Assembly: GCA_965250105.1 (NCBI GenBank)
Contig: OZ252290.1
Location: forward strand, 186,001 to 250,000
Direction: 5' to 3'
From: JBCBSK01 sp965250105
GTDB lineage: Bacteria; Pseudomonadota; Alphaproteobacteria; Rhizobiales; Tepidamorphaceae
DNA length: 64,000 nucleotides
Part shown: positions 35,243 to 43,526 of the stretch, piece after piece
How the letters are laid out: each line of letters starts with the position of its first letter
Position numbering within the stretch: position 1 is the first letter of the stretch
Notes under the pieces: model-generated
What the model saw: the letters and a program-made list of their open reading frames with translations, nothing else
Told to the model about the DNA's origin: nothing
Databases searched by the model: none
Position numbers and translations under genes: made by a program

Positions 35243-35627
35243 GGCCGCTCGCCCATCGCATCGTTATCGAGGCGTTCGTCAATCGCATCATCGTGACACG
35301 ACCGGTCTGTCGCATCACCGCTTGCGGCATTATATCTGATTGGCAGCGCTCTGTCGCAAGCCTAGCTTTCAACCGGCAGGCACGCTTTGCATCCGGTGCC
35401 TGTCGCGGCCAAAATACCCAAATCGGCCGCAAAGACGCCACAGCAAGGCGCCATGTGACGGCGTTCCATGACGGAAAGGCAGATCAGCCATCTCTTTTGC
35501 CCCGCACAAGTCCATGTCCCCGAACGACGCGTAAACCGCCCTTGGGACCTGACACATGGAACCTTAAGCATCAGACCTCGACGCCCGTGACACTCTGGGG
35601 GTTCGACCCACCATCGAAGGGATCAAC
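35243..35627. other. Divergent intergenic region (scaffold gene / folE)
   Basis: These 385 bases contain the 5' regions of two divergent genes. Near folE the sequence ends with AAGGGA nine bases before the ATG. I see no tRNA, no convincing riboswitch fold and no clear promoter pair. Short open frames across it have no family resemblance. Confidence 0.35.
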
Positions 35628-36257
35628 ATGCACTCAATCGTGAAAAAGACCATGTCGGACACCGTCTCGACGCCCGCAGCCGACCGCCCGAGCCGCGAGG
35701 AGGTGGAAGCCGCCGTCCGCACGCTCTTGAAATGGGCCGGCGACGATCCGCTGCGCGAAGGCCTTCTGGATACGCCGAAGCGCGTCACCAAGGCCTATGG
35801 CGAACTGTTCGGCGGCTATGACGAGGATCCCGTCGAGGTCCTGGCGCGCACCTTCGAGGAGGTCGGCGGCTATGACGACATCGTGCTGGTCCGCTCGATC
35901 CCGTTCTTTTCCCATTGCGAACACCATGTCGTGCCCTTCTTCGGCAAGGCGCATATCGCCTATTACCCGTCGAACGCGGTGGTCGGCCTGTCCAAGCTGG
36001 CGCGCGTCGTCGACATCTATGCCCGCCGCCTGCAGACCCAGGAGAACCTGACCGCGCAGATCACCACCACCATCGACACGGTCCTGAAACCGCGTGGCGT
36101 CGCGGTGATGGTGCAGGCCGAGCATATGTGCATGTCGATGCGCGGCATCCAGAAGCACGGGTCGAGCACGATCACCAATCAGTTCACCGGCGTGTTCCGC
36201 GAGGACCCGACCGAACAGGAGCGGTTCCTCAAGCTGGTGAGCCATCGCGAGGCCTAG
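35628..36257 (+). CDS. folE: GTP cyclohydrolase I
   Basis: FolE (209 residues) converts GTP to 7,8-dihydroneopterin triphosphate, the first step to folate (and queuosine precursors). Zinc ligands Cys97 and His100 (SHCEHHVVPFFG) and Cys168 (AEHMCMSMRGIQKHGS) are all present. AAGGGA precedes the ATG at 35628; an internal ATG at 35652 is possible. hisI follows after about 50 bases. Confidence 0.97.
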   Translation: MHSIVKKTMSDTVSTPAADRPSREEVEAAVRTLLKWAGDDPLREGLLDTPKRVTKAYGELFGGYDEDPVEVLARTFEEVGGYDDIVLVRSIPFFSHCEHHVVPFFGKAHIAYYPSNAVVGLSKLARVVDIYARRLQTQENLTAQITTTIDTVLKPRGVAVMVQAEHMCMSMRGIQKHGSSTITNQFTGVFREDPTEQERFLKLVSHREA

Positions 36258-36307
36258 GGCCCATTGGCAATCAGGTTTCGGGCGTGACGCGACGCCCGAA
36301 CCGCGCT

Positions 36308-36769
36308 ATGGCCGGGCCCATGACCGAGAAGACGACCGGCGCCGAGGCGCGCTTTCAACAGATCGACGACAAGGCATTGTGCGAGGAAGGCACCGTCTTC
36401 GCGCCGCGTTTCGACGCCAACGGCCTGATCACGGCCGTTACCGTGGACGCGGACACGAAACAGGTGCTGATGGTCGCGCATATGTCGGCGGAGGCGCTGA
36501 CCCGAACGCTCGAAACGGGCATCGCGCACTACTGGAGCCGGTCGCGGCAAACACTTTGGCGCAAAGGGGAAACCAGCGGCAACGAGCAGCAGGTCGTCGA
36601 ACTCCTGACCGACTGCGACCAGGACGCGCTGGTTCTCAAGGTCCGGGTGCGGGGCGACGGCGTGACCTGCCATACCGGGCGGACAAGCTGCTTCTACCGC
36701 CGGGTGCCGCTCGGCGGCGGACAGGCGCCTGGCCAGCCGCTCGCCCCCAGCGACGACGGGGACGGCTAG
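36308..36769 (+). CDS. hisI: Phosphoribosyl-AMP cyclohydrolase
   Basis: HisI (153 residues) opens the adenine ring of PR-AMP in histidine synthesis. The metal-binding DCDQDALVLKV and the catalytic CHTGRTSCFYR are visible, as are MVAHMSAEALTRTLETG and the substrate region HYWSRSRQTLWRKGETSG. The start is either 36308 or the ATG four codons later at 36320; neither has a strong ribosome binding site. No hisE is fused or adjacent. It lies downstream of folE, the usual partner in Rhizobiales. Confidence 0.95.
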   Translation: MAGPMTEKTTGAEARFQQIDDKALCEEGTVFAPRFDANGLITAVTVDADTKQVLMVAHMSAEALTRTLETGIAHYWSRSRQTLWRKGETSGNEQQVVELLTDCDQDALVLKVRVRGDGVTCHTGRTSCFYRRVPLGGGQAPGQPLAPSDDGDG

Positions 36770-36786
36770 ACCGGCTTGCCGCGGCT

Positions 36787-37218
36787 TCAGGTCATGGCGA
36801 TGTAGTCACGCATCATCGCCGTTTCGCTCTCGGCCTGGGCGAGCTTGTTCTTGACCACGTCGCCGATCGACACGATGCCCGACAGCCGCCCGTTCTCGAC
36901 CACGGGGATATGGCGGAACTTGCCGCGCGTCATCTTCTCCATGACATGGTCGATCAGATCGTCCTTGCCGCAGGTGATGACATCCTTGGTCATATGCGCC
37001 TGGACCGGCTTGTCGAGGATGTCGGGCCCATGACGGGCCAGCGAGCGGACGATGTCGCGCTCGGAAATGATGCCTTCGACCGCATCGGCGTCGCCGACGA
37101 TGACGATGGCGCCGATGCCGCGCGCGTCGAGTTGGCGCGCGATGTCGTGCAGGGATGTGTCGCCGCGCGCGGTGGCGACGTCGGCCCCCTTGGTCTTCAG
37201 GATGGTGGCGACCGTCAT
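36787..37218 (-). CDS. Tandem CBS domain protein
   Basis: This 143-residue protein consists of two CBS motifs forming one Bateman module. The first half has IARQLDARGIGAIVIVGDADAVEGIISERDIVR and the second has GKFRHIPVVENGRLSGIVSIGDVVK. Such stand-alone modules bind adenine nucleotides and regulate partner enzymes. No partner is evident; hisI converges on it and a rhomboid gene lies upstream on the same strand. Confidence 0.93.
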   Translation of the reverse strand: MTVATILKTKGADVATARGDTSLHDIARQLDARGIGAIVIVGDADAVEGIISERDIVRSLARHGPDILDKPVQAHMTKDVITCGKDDLIDHVMEKMTRGKFRHIPVVENGRLSGIVSIGDVVKNKLAQAESETAMMRDYIAMT

Positions 37219-37318
37219 CTTCCTCCTCCCGCTCGTTCCCGCATCGTCGTTCGGGTGCGCGATGCACCTTGCATGATGCGCCTCGATCGGGCGGCAGGCA
37301 AGAGAGCGACGGCCGGGC

Positions 37319-38113
37319 TCAGAACCGCGCCGTGACGACGGGCGGGCCGCCGCGACGCGCCGGCGGCACCGGATCGAAGGCGCCGAACAGAACCAGGCCG
37401 AAGACGAAACCGCCGATATGCGCCTGCCAGGCGACCTGGCCGCCGGTTTCCGATCCGCTCATCAGCGCGACCGCCAGATTGACGGCGAGAAAGATGAAGG
37501 TGAAGGCCAGCGCGCGCGGATTGCGCCAGACATCCACCAGCGACGCGCGCGGCACGCGGGCGGCGGCTTCCGGCGCCAGCCGTCCGAAACCGCTCATCGG
37601 ACCGCCGCGCTCGAAACAGAACCGCATCGCGGCCGCCATATAGCCCGACACGGCGGCAGAGGCGCCGATCATCGGCGTGTCGCTCGACCAGTTCGCGACA
37701 AGATGCAGCGCCGCCCCCGCCACCGCCGCGCCGGCGGAAAACAGAAGAAATCGCGCGGTGCCGAACCGCCGCGCCAAGGGCGCGCCAAAAGCGACCAGCC
37801 AAAGTCCGTTGATGGCGAGATGGACAAACCCGCCATGCAGCAGCGCATAGGTCACCGGCGCGACCCAGGCGCCGACCGGGCTCAGCGGAAAGGTGAAGTT
37901 CAGGACGGCGGTCACGTCATAGCGCAGCGGCACGAAGCCGAAGGCGTAGATCACCCAGAGATCGTCACGCGGGCCGAGGAACATGCGGCCGGCATGGATC
38001 GCGCACAAGACCGCCACTATGGCCACGATAACGGGCGGCAGGTTGAACACCGGCTCCCGCCCCACCGGTGGCGGAGGCATCCGTCCGCTCTCGTCGCGCG
38101 CCGCGTCTGGCAT
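37319..38113 (-). CDS. Rhomboid family intramembrane serine protease
   Basis: This 264-residue membrane protein has six or seven hydrophobic helices. The rhomboid Ser motif appears as MIGASAAVSGYM, and the catalytic His lies in WQAHIGGFVFGL. The classical GxSG has Ala after the Ser here, which may still be active. HGGFVHLAINGLWL is the conserved His/Asn helix. The N terminus is a Pro-rich cytoplasmic stretch. The ATG at 38113 is preceded by AGGAA and is preferred over 38146. It would cleave transmembrane substrates; targets unknown. Confidence 0.9.
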   Translation of the reverse strand: MPDAARDESGRMPPPPVGREPVFNLPPVIVAIVAVLCAIHAGRMFLGPRDDLWVIYAFGFVPLRYDVTAVLNFTFPLSPVGAWVAPVTYALLHGGFVHLAINGLWLVAFGAPLARRFGTARFLLFSAGAAVAGAALHLVANWSSDTPMIGASAAVSGYMAAAMRFCFERGGPMSGFGRLAPEAAARVPRASLVDVWRNPRALAFTFIFLAVNLAVALMSGSETGGQVAWQAHIGGFVFGLVLFGAFDPVPPARRGGPPVVTARF

Positions 38114-38205
38114 GGTTCCTGCGATCCTATCGATAAATCCGCACAAGGCGGGTTAACTGTTTCGAAACCGTACAGACACGCGTCCAATAACGGGACACAA
38201 GGCCC

Positions 38206-38853
38206 ATGTTCGATCACCACGTGTCCGAAATAGACCGCAATGCGGCCCTCCTCGACAAGGAGACATCGCGTCGCTTGCTGGCGTATTGGAACCGTCTGCG
38301 CGGCGCCCGGCTCGCTCCCGACCGATGCGACATCGAACCCGCCGACATCGCGCCGATCCTCGGCGACGCCTTCATACTGCAGGCGGACGATCCGGAAAAC
38401 CTGCCCTATCGGCTGGCCGGCACGCGGCTGGTGCTGGCCATGGGCCGCGAGCTGCGCGGCGAAAACTGGCTCGCCCCCTGGCAGGGCGAGGAACGCAATG
38501 CACTCATGACGCTGTTCAACTGCCTGATCGAGGATGTCGTCGGCATCGCGCTGACGGTGCGCTACCGGACGCATGGCGCACGATCGGTCCGGTTCGAATG
38601 GGTCTTCTTCCCGCTCGCCATGCGCCATGGCGGCATCGGCCGCATCATCGGTGTCGCGACGCCGATGCATCCCGTCATGGGGCTCGGCTCGGACCCGGTC
38701 GTCGATCAGGACCTCGAAGATGCCCGCATTCTGTGGCTGAATCGCAGCTGGCACGATGCCGATCATCGCGACGCCCGTTTCGGTCTGCCGGATCTCAAAC
38801 CGACGGGCCGTGTCGGCCATCTCGCGGTCTATGACGGCGGCCGGGCCGATTGA
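38206..38853 (+). CDS. PAS domain protein (PAS_5 type)
   Basis: This 215-residue cytoplasmic protein matches the PAS_5 family common in alphaproteobacteria. Its N-terminal RRLLAYWNRLRGARLAPDR is followed by EPADIAPILGDAFILQADD and PYRLAGTRLVLAMGRELRG. It has no kinase, cyclase or DNA-binding output domain, so it is probably a sensory or adaptor protein. It is a single gene, divergent from the rhomboid and followed by a PilZ gene on the same strand after about 157 bases. Confidence 0.87.
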   Translation: MFDHHVSEIDRNAALLDKETSRRLLAYWNRLRGARLAPDRCDIEPADIAPILGDAFILQADDPENLPYRLAGTRLVLAMGRELRGENWLAPWQGEERNALMTLFNCLIEDVVGIALTVRYRTHGARSVRFEWVFFPLAMRHGGIGRIIGVATPMHPVMGLGSDPVVDQDLEDARILWLNRSWHDADHRDARFGLPDLKPTGRVGHLAVYDGGRAD

Positions 38854-39010
38854 TCCCGAATATCGACGATTAGGCGCAATGCGGCGAATGTCGATTACGC
38901 GGCATTAACCGCTTAAGCATTAGTGTTCGCTTACTGACATGCGGCTTCGGGACACGGCCTGTTGGACGGGCCGGAACGATCCGGCGCGGCGAGTTCTGGA
39001 GGCGAGACCG

Positions 39011-39616
39011 GTGCAGCCGGCAACTTCATCCGTGACCAACGAGGTCGCCCTGTCCGGGCCGGACCGGCGCCGGTTCCAGCGCGTCGAGGTCAATCTCGTC
39101 GGCCGTTACATGCTGCCGGACCGGCGCGAGTTTCCCTGCCAGGTGCGCGAGATGTCGCCCGGCGGCGCCGCGCTGATCGCGCCGCAAAGCGCCGAGATCG
39201 GCAGCCGCGTCATCGCCTATCTCGACCATGTCGGGCGTATCGAAGGGCGCATCACGCGCCAGCTCGACACCGGCTTCGCGATGACGGTGGATGCCGGCGC
39301 CCGCAAGCGCGACAAGCTGGCCGCCCAGCTCACCTGGCTCGCCAATCGCGACCAGCTCGGACTGCCCGAGGATCGCCGCCACGAACGCCTGATCCCCGAG
39401 CAAAGGTCCTCCGAGATCATGCTCGCCAATGGCAATGTCTATCCCTGCGACATCATCGACATGTCGCTCTCGGGTGCGGCGCTATCGTGCATGCTGCGCC
39501 CCGAAATCGGCGCCGTGGTCTATCTCGGACAGGAAGTCGGCAAGGTGGTGCGCCATTTCGACGGCGGCTTCGCGATCGAGTTCTCGAATGCCCAGTCGCC
39601 GCTGAAAGCCGGCTAA
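39011..39616 (+). CDS. Tandem PilZ domain protein
   Basis: This 201-residue protein contains two PilZ domains. The first has RRRFQRVEVN near residue 16 and EMSPGGAAL near residue 44. The second has RRHERL near residue 117 and DMSLSGAAL near residue 150. PilZ domains bind cyclic di-GMP through RxxxR and D/NxSxxG. The first keeps both motifs; the second has a weaker arginine motif. I place the start at GTG 39011 because GGAGG lies ten bases upstream; an ATG at 38939 has no ribosome binding site. It is probably a c-di-GMP effector. Confidence 0.85.
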   Translation: MQPATSSVTNEVALSGPDRRRFQRVEVNLVGRYMLPDRREFPCQVREMSPGGAALIAPQSAEIGSRVIAYLDHVGRIEGRITRQLDTGFAMTVDAGARKRDKLAAQLTWLANRDQLGLPEDRRHERLIPEQRSSEIMLANGNVYPCDIIDMSLSGAALSCMLRPEIGAVVYLGQEVGKVVRHFDGGFAIEFSNAQSPLKAG

Positions 39617-39834
39617 CCACCCTTCCCTTCGAGCAACGCGCCAGCGATAACGTGCCAGCAGCCTGGCCGCCATCCGCGGTCGCGCGCCCGGTCGCGGGCC
39701 CCGATCACCGTCAGCATGCGCGGAGCTGATAACGGGCAAAAATCGTCGATTAGATCAAATTGCAGCAATTGGCTTAGACCGATCGAAAATCACGCCGGGT
39801 AGCGTCACGCCCATAAAAAGACGGGGTGACAGGG

Positions 39835-40575
39835 ATGGTTCGATTGGTCGCGGTGGCAGCCGCGCTATTGATGGCTGCCGTTTCAACACAGGAACAGGCG
39901 GTCGCGCTGGACACACTCAGCGCGCCCATGACTGACTTGGCCACGCAAAGCGTGCCCACGCCCAATCTGGATGCGGGTCATGCGAACATGCCGCGTCTGG
40001 AAACGCCCGGCCAGGACCGGTCGCGGGTCTCGATGGGCGAGTTCGGCCCGTCGCGCGCGCCGATCGGCTATATCCAGTTCTGCCGCCAGGCGCCCGATTA
40101 CTGCGCGATCGATGCGCGTCGGGCCGAGGGCGGCGCGGTCGCGCTCGACGCCGATCTGTGGCGCGAACTCAACCATGTCAATCTGTCGGTCAATGCGGCC
40201 GTGTCGCCGATGACCGATCTCGACCTCTATGGTCGCGAGGAGGTCTGGGCCTTCCCGCGCGGTTATGGCGACTGCGAGGATTATGTCCTGCTGAAGCGCC
40301 AGATCCTGATCGAGCGCGGCTGGCCGGCCGAGGCGCTGCTGATCACGGTGGTGCGCGAGGCGGATGGCGCGGGCCATGCGGTGCTGACGGCGGTCACCGA
40401 TCGCGGCGATCTCATTCTCGACAACCAGGTCGACGCGATCTTGCCCTGGACCGATACGGCCTATGCCTTCGAGAAGCGGCAGTCGCCGCATGCCACCGGC
40501 CAGTGGGTGTGGCTGCGCACCGATCGCCCCGGCGCCACCCAGGTCACCAGCACGATGGGATACCAGACGCGCTGA
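39835..40575 (+). CDS. Transglutaminase-like cysteine peptidase (BTLCP)
   Basis: This 246-residue exported protein is a bacterial transglutaminase-like cysteine proteinase. A signal peptide is clear (VRLVAVAAALLMAAV). The catalytic Cys is in GYGDCEDYVLLKRQ, the His in AGHAVLTAV and the Asp in LILDNQ. It is related to LapG, the c-di-GMP-controlled periplasmic protease that frees adhesins, although no LapD or adhesin gene is nearby. The ATG at 39835 is preferred over an in-frame GTG nine bases upstream. A strong terminator follows. Confidence 0.93.
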   Translation: MVRLVAVAAALLMAAVSTQEQAVALDTLSAPMTDLATQSVPTPNLDAGHANMPRLETPGQDRSRVSMGEFGPSRAPIGYIQFCRQAPDYCAIDARRAEGGAVALDADLWRELNHVNLSVNAAVSPMTDLDLYGREEVWAFPRGYGDCEDYVLLKRQILIERGWPAEALLITVVREADGAGHAVLTAVTDRGDLILDNQVDAILPWTDTAYAFEKRQSPHATGQWVWLRTDRPGATQVTSTMGYQTR

Positions 40576-40659
40576 GGCACGGCCTCGGCATCATTTTGGA
40601 CGGTCATCTGGTCATGGCCCGGTCGCCCCACCCCTCCGTCCCTGAAAGACCGGGTCAGA

Positions 40660-40701
40660 GAGCCGGCTTCCCGCTGCCCCGGGGAGCCGGCTCGCCCTTT
40701 T
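40660..40701 (+). terminator. Rho-independent terminator after the BTLCP gene
   Basis: GAGCCGGCTTCCC (from 40660) pairs with GGGGAGCCGGCTC (to 40693), giving a 13-base-pair stem with one G-T wobble and an eight-base loop. A TTTT run follows at 40698-40701. It lies between two convergent genes and could also serve the gamma carbonic anhydrase side. Confidence 0.75.
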
Positions 40702-40734
40702 CGCTTCCGGGTCGCCGCATATGGCGGATCTCGG

Positions 40735-41268
40735 TCATCGCGTGACGGGCGTCAAACCCGCCTTGTAGCGGCGCCAATTGGCGACATAGCCATCGGCCGA
40801 TCCCTTGAGGCCGGCGATCTCGGCCTCGCTCAACGCGCGCACCACCTTGCCCGGCATGCCGACGACGAGCGAGCCGTCGGGAATCTCGCGTCCCTCCGGC
40901 ACCAGCGCGTTCGCGCCGATGATGACATTGTCGCCGATCCGCGCGTTGTTGAGAATGGTCGCGCCCATGCCGACCAGCGAGCGGTTGCCGATGGTGCAGC
41001 CATGCAGGATCGCGCGATGGCCGATCGTGCAGTCCTCCCCGATGGTCAGCGGGCAGCCCATATCGGTATGCAGCACCGAATGGTCCTGGATATTGCTGCG
41101 CGCGCCGATCTCGATCCATTCATTGTCGCCGCGCAACACCGCGCCGAACCAGACGCCGACCGCCTCGGCGAGCCGCACCTTACCGATGACCGCCGCGCTG
41201 TCGGCGACCCAGAAGGCATCGTCGACGGGCGTTTCGGGGGCGATGCCGCCAAGGGCGTAGAGCGTCAT
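40735..41268 (-). CDS. Gamma carbonic anhydrase family protein
   Basis: This 177-residue protein has left-handed beta-helix hexapeptide repeats: VWFGAVLRGDNEWIEIGA, HSVLHTDMGCPLTIGEDC, IGHRAILHGCTIGNRSLVGM. The three His ligands of gamma-class enzymes are present (NIQDHSVLH, TIGHRAILHGC), so zinc or iron binding is likely. Many close relatives (YrdA/PaaY group) show little carbonic anhydrase activity. It converges with the BTLCP gene, with the terminator in between. Confidence 0.93.
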   Translation of the reverse strand: MTLYALGGIAPETPVDDAFWVADSAAVIGKVRLAEAVGVWFGAVLRGDNEWIEIGARSNIQDHSVLHTDMGCPLTIGEDCTIGHRAILHGCTIGNRSLVGMGATILNNARIGDNVIIGANALVPEGREIPDGSLVVGMPGKVVRALSEAEIAGLKGSADGYVANWRRYKAGLTPVTR

Positions 41269-41316
41269 GGTGGGGCTCCCTTCTGATTGCCGGCGGGGTG
41301 ACGGATGACGGCGCGA

Positions 41317-41655
41317 TCAGACGCCGAACTGCGTGACCCCGTCAACGCCCTGCAGGATAACGACGCCCGACAGGAACGACCAGAAGAGCGCGATCGCCAC
41401 CCCGGCGCAGACGAAACCCATCGGCCGTCCCTCGATCCGCAATCCGCGCCAGGAATTGCGGATCAGGATGGCCGGGCCCGCGAAGGCCAGTGCCAGGCCG
41501 TAGGCGATCTTGGCGCCGGCGCTGTGCGGATAGACGAAAAAGCTCAAGGGTCGGCCAAACAGCGCCATATGGCCGCTCAGGAGAATGGCTGCGGCGATCA
41601 GCCCGACGGCCAGGATATGAACTGTGGGAAGCACGACGTCGCCCCGTTTCGACAC
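41317..41655 (-). CDS. Small integral membrane protein of unknown function
   Basis: This 112-residue protein has about four hydrophobic helices (TVHILAVGLIAAAILLSG, AKIAYGLALAFAGPAILI, GFVCAGVAIALFWSFLSGVV). A short basic segment with RNSWRGLRIEGR lies between the second and third. I do not recognise the family with confidence. It lies 48 bases upstream of the gamma carbonic anhydrase gene on the same strand and 60 bases downstream of the UDG-like gene, so all three may be in one transcript. Confidence 0.75.
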   Translation of the reverse strand: MSKRGDVVLPTVHILAVGLIAAAILLSGHMALFGRPLSFFVYPHSAGAKIAYGLALAFAGPAILIRNSWRGLRIEGRPMGFVCAGVAIALFWSFLSGVVILQGVDGVTQFGV

Positions 41656-41715
41656 ACTAACGAAAGGTTAAAAGCAAATAGCATGCCGTGTCATCCTGTC
41701 CCGATCCGGGACACA

Positions 41716-42405
41716 TCACCCCCCGAGCCGTCCTCGCACCTCGCGCCTTAGGACCGGCAGCACATCCGCCTCGAACCAGGGATTACGCTTCAGCCAGGCC
41801 GTGTTGCGCCAGGACGGGTGTGGCAGGACCATGACCAGACGCCCGTCCGCATCCCGCCGCCCATGGCCATGGGCACGCACCGTCTCGGTCAGGCCGCGCG
41901 TTGTTCGGTCGGGCAGATGATAGGCGATGGCATATTGGCCGATCACCAGTATCAGACCGAGATCGGGCAGTTCGGCAAGAAGACGCGCCCGCCAGACGGG
42001 CGCGCATTCGCGGCGTGGCGGCAGATCGCCGCCGCGCGCGTCCTGGCCCGGAAAGCAGAACCCCATCGGCGCGATGGCAAAGCGGCGCGGATCGTAGAAG
42101 GTGTCGCGGTCGACGCCGAGCCAGTCGCGCAGCCTGTCGCCGGAACGGTCGTTGAACGGGATGCCGGTCTCATGCACCCGCGTGCCCGGCGCCTGGCCGG
42201 CGATCAGGATCGGTGCCTCCCGCGAGATCTGAACCACCGGCCGAGGCTCATGCGGCAGCCGGTCGCCGTGCCGCGGTCCGTCGCGACACAGGCGACAAGC
42301 GCGGATGGCGCCGAGCAGTTCGGCTAGTGCCGCGCCGTCCGCGCCCTGCCCGTCCCGGTTTCGACCGGATGCCTCGACTCTCTCATCGGCTGCGCGTGCG
42401 GTCAT
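41716..42405 (-). CDS. Uracil-DNA glycosylase superfamily protein
   Basis: This 229-residue protein has the UDG fold. The motif region is PILIAGQAPGTRVHETGIPF near residue 68, and the C-terminal loop is VLPHPSWRNTAWLKRNPWF. A CRLC pair near residue 37 is reminiscent of family 4 iron-sulfur UDGs, but the full four-Cys set is not evident. DNA base excision is possible but unproven for this subfamily. The ATG at 42405 is preferred; a longer frame to 42552 reads through a 15-nt repeat. Confidence 0.85.
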   Translation of the reverse strand: MTARAADERVEASGRNRDGQGADGAALAELLGAIRACRLCRDGPRHGDRLPHEPRPVVQISREAPILIAGQAPGTRVHETGIPFNDRSGDRLRDWLGVDRDTFYDPRRFAIAPMGFCFPGQDARGGDLPPRRECAPVWRARLLAELPDLGLILVIGQYAIAYHLPDRTTRGLTETVRAHGHGRRDADGRLVMVLPHPSWRNTAWLKRNPWFEADVLPVLRREVRGRLGG

Positions 42406-42429
42406 GCCGTCACCCTTTTGGGCTTTTCC

Positions 42430-42459
42430 CGTCTTGACCTGTCTCGTCTTGACCGGTCT
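42430..42459. repeat. Two tandem 15-nt units
   Basis: cgtcttgacctgtct (42430-42444) is followed directly by cgtcttgaccggtct (42445-42459), 14 of 15 bases identical. The pair lies 25 bases upstream of the UDG-like start (minus) and 62 bases before the SDR start (plus), in the divergent promoter region. Confidence 0.7.
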
Positions 42460-42521
42460 TGTTGCGGCGCGATAGGGCCATTTCGCAATTGCGAAATCCT
42501 CGACTGCGGGAGAGCGTGCCG

Positions 42522-43406
42522 ATGACGATCCGACTTGACGGCCAGACTGCAATCGTTACCGGCGGGGCGCAAGGCCTCGGGCGCGCCTATGCCTTGGCGC
42601 TGGCCCGCGCCGGGGCCGCCGTGGTTGTCAACGACCTCGCAGCTTCCGAGCAGAGCGACGCGCTGATCGCCGAGATCGAGGCGACGGGCGGACAGGCCCG
42701 GTTCTTCGCCGGCGACGTCACCGACCCGGCAACCGTTGAAAGCATGGTGGAAGCGGCGATCAACGCCTTCGGCCATATCGATATCCTGGTCAACAATGCC
42801 GGCATCCTGCGCGACAAGAGCTTCGCCAAGCTGCCGCTCGAGGATTTCCAGCGGGTCATCGACGTCCATCTGACGGGATCGGCCATCGTCACCCAGGCGG
42901 TCTGGGGCGTGATGCGCGCCGCCGGCTATGGCCGCATCGTGATGGCGACGTCGTCGTCGGGCCTTTACGGGAACTTCGGCCAGGCCAATTACGCGGCCGC
43001 CAAGATGGGCCTGATCGGGCTGATGAATACGCTGAACCTGGAAGGCGCCAAGCACGGCATCGCCGTCAACGCGGTCGCCCCCGTCGCGCATACCCGCATG
43101 ACCGCCGACTTGTTTCCCGTGGGCGCCGACACGGCGATGGCGGCCGATCTCGTGGCCCCGGCCGTGGTCTTCCTGGCGAGCCGGGCCGCGCCGGCCGGCG
43201 CGATCGTCTCGGCCGGCGGCGGGGCCTTCGCCTTCGCCCGGCTGGTCGAGACCGAAGCCGTCTCCTTTGGCCCGCTCGCAACCGCCGACGACGTGGCCGG
43301 GGCCTGGGCCAGGACGGGCGACCGGCCTGATCCGCACACGCCGGCCTCGGGCAGCGCGCATTCGCAGAAATTCTTCGCGGCCGCGGGCCTTGCCGAACCG
43401 GCCTGA
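42522..43406 (+). CDS. SDR family oxidoreductase
   Basis: This 294-residue short-chain dehydrogenase has the cofactor motif TGGAQGLGRAYALALA near residue 12, NNAGILRD near residue 88 and the catalytic YAAAK near residue 154, with Ser in SSSGLYGNFG. Its length and the C-terminal tail resemble the (3R)-hydroxyacyl-CoA dehydrogenase part of peroxisomal multifunctional enzymes. GGGAGAG precedes the ATG at 42522. It is a single gene, divergent from the UDG-like gene. Confidence 0.92.
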   Translation: MTIRLDGQTAIVTGGAQGLGRAYALALARAGAAVVVNDLAASEQSDALIAEIEATGGQARFFAGDVTDPATVESMVEAAINAFGHIDILVNNAGILRDKSFAKLPLEDFQRVIDVHLTGSAIVTQAVWGVMRAAGYGRIVMATSSSGLYGNFGQANYAAAKMGLIGLMNTLNLEGAKHGIAVNAVAPVAHTRMTADLFPVGADTAMAADLVAPAVVFLASRAAPAGAIVSAGGGAFAFARLVETEAVSFGPLATADDVAGAWARTGDRPDPHTPASGSAHSQKFFAAAGLAEPA

Positions 43407-43526
43407 CCGGCACTACGACCGCTTGTCTCGACGTCGCGACCAATCGGGTTTTGCCCCGAATTAACCGCAATCCTGAAACTGTTGTTAACCAAAGCCTGTC
43501 AGGCTGGCCCGGAATAGTCGGGCGGC

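Noticed and set aside
35590..35627. tRNA T-arm-like GGGTTCGACCC before folE
   Set aside because: No acceptor stem, anticodon arm or D arm can be built around it.
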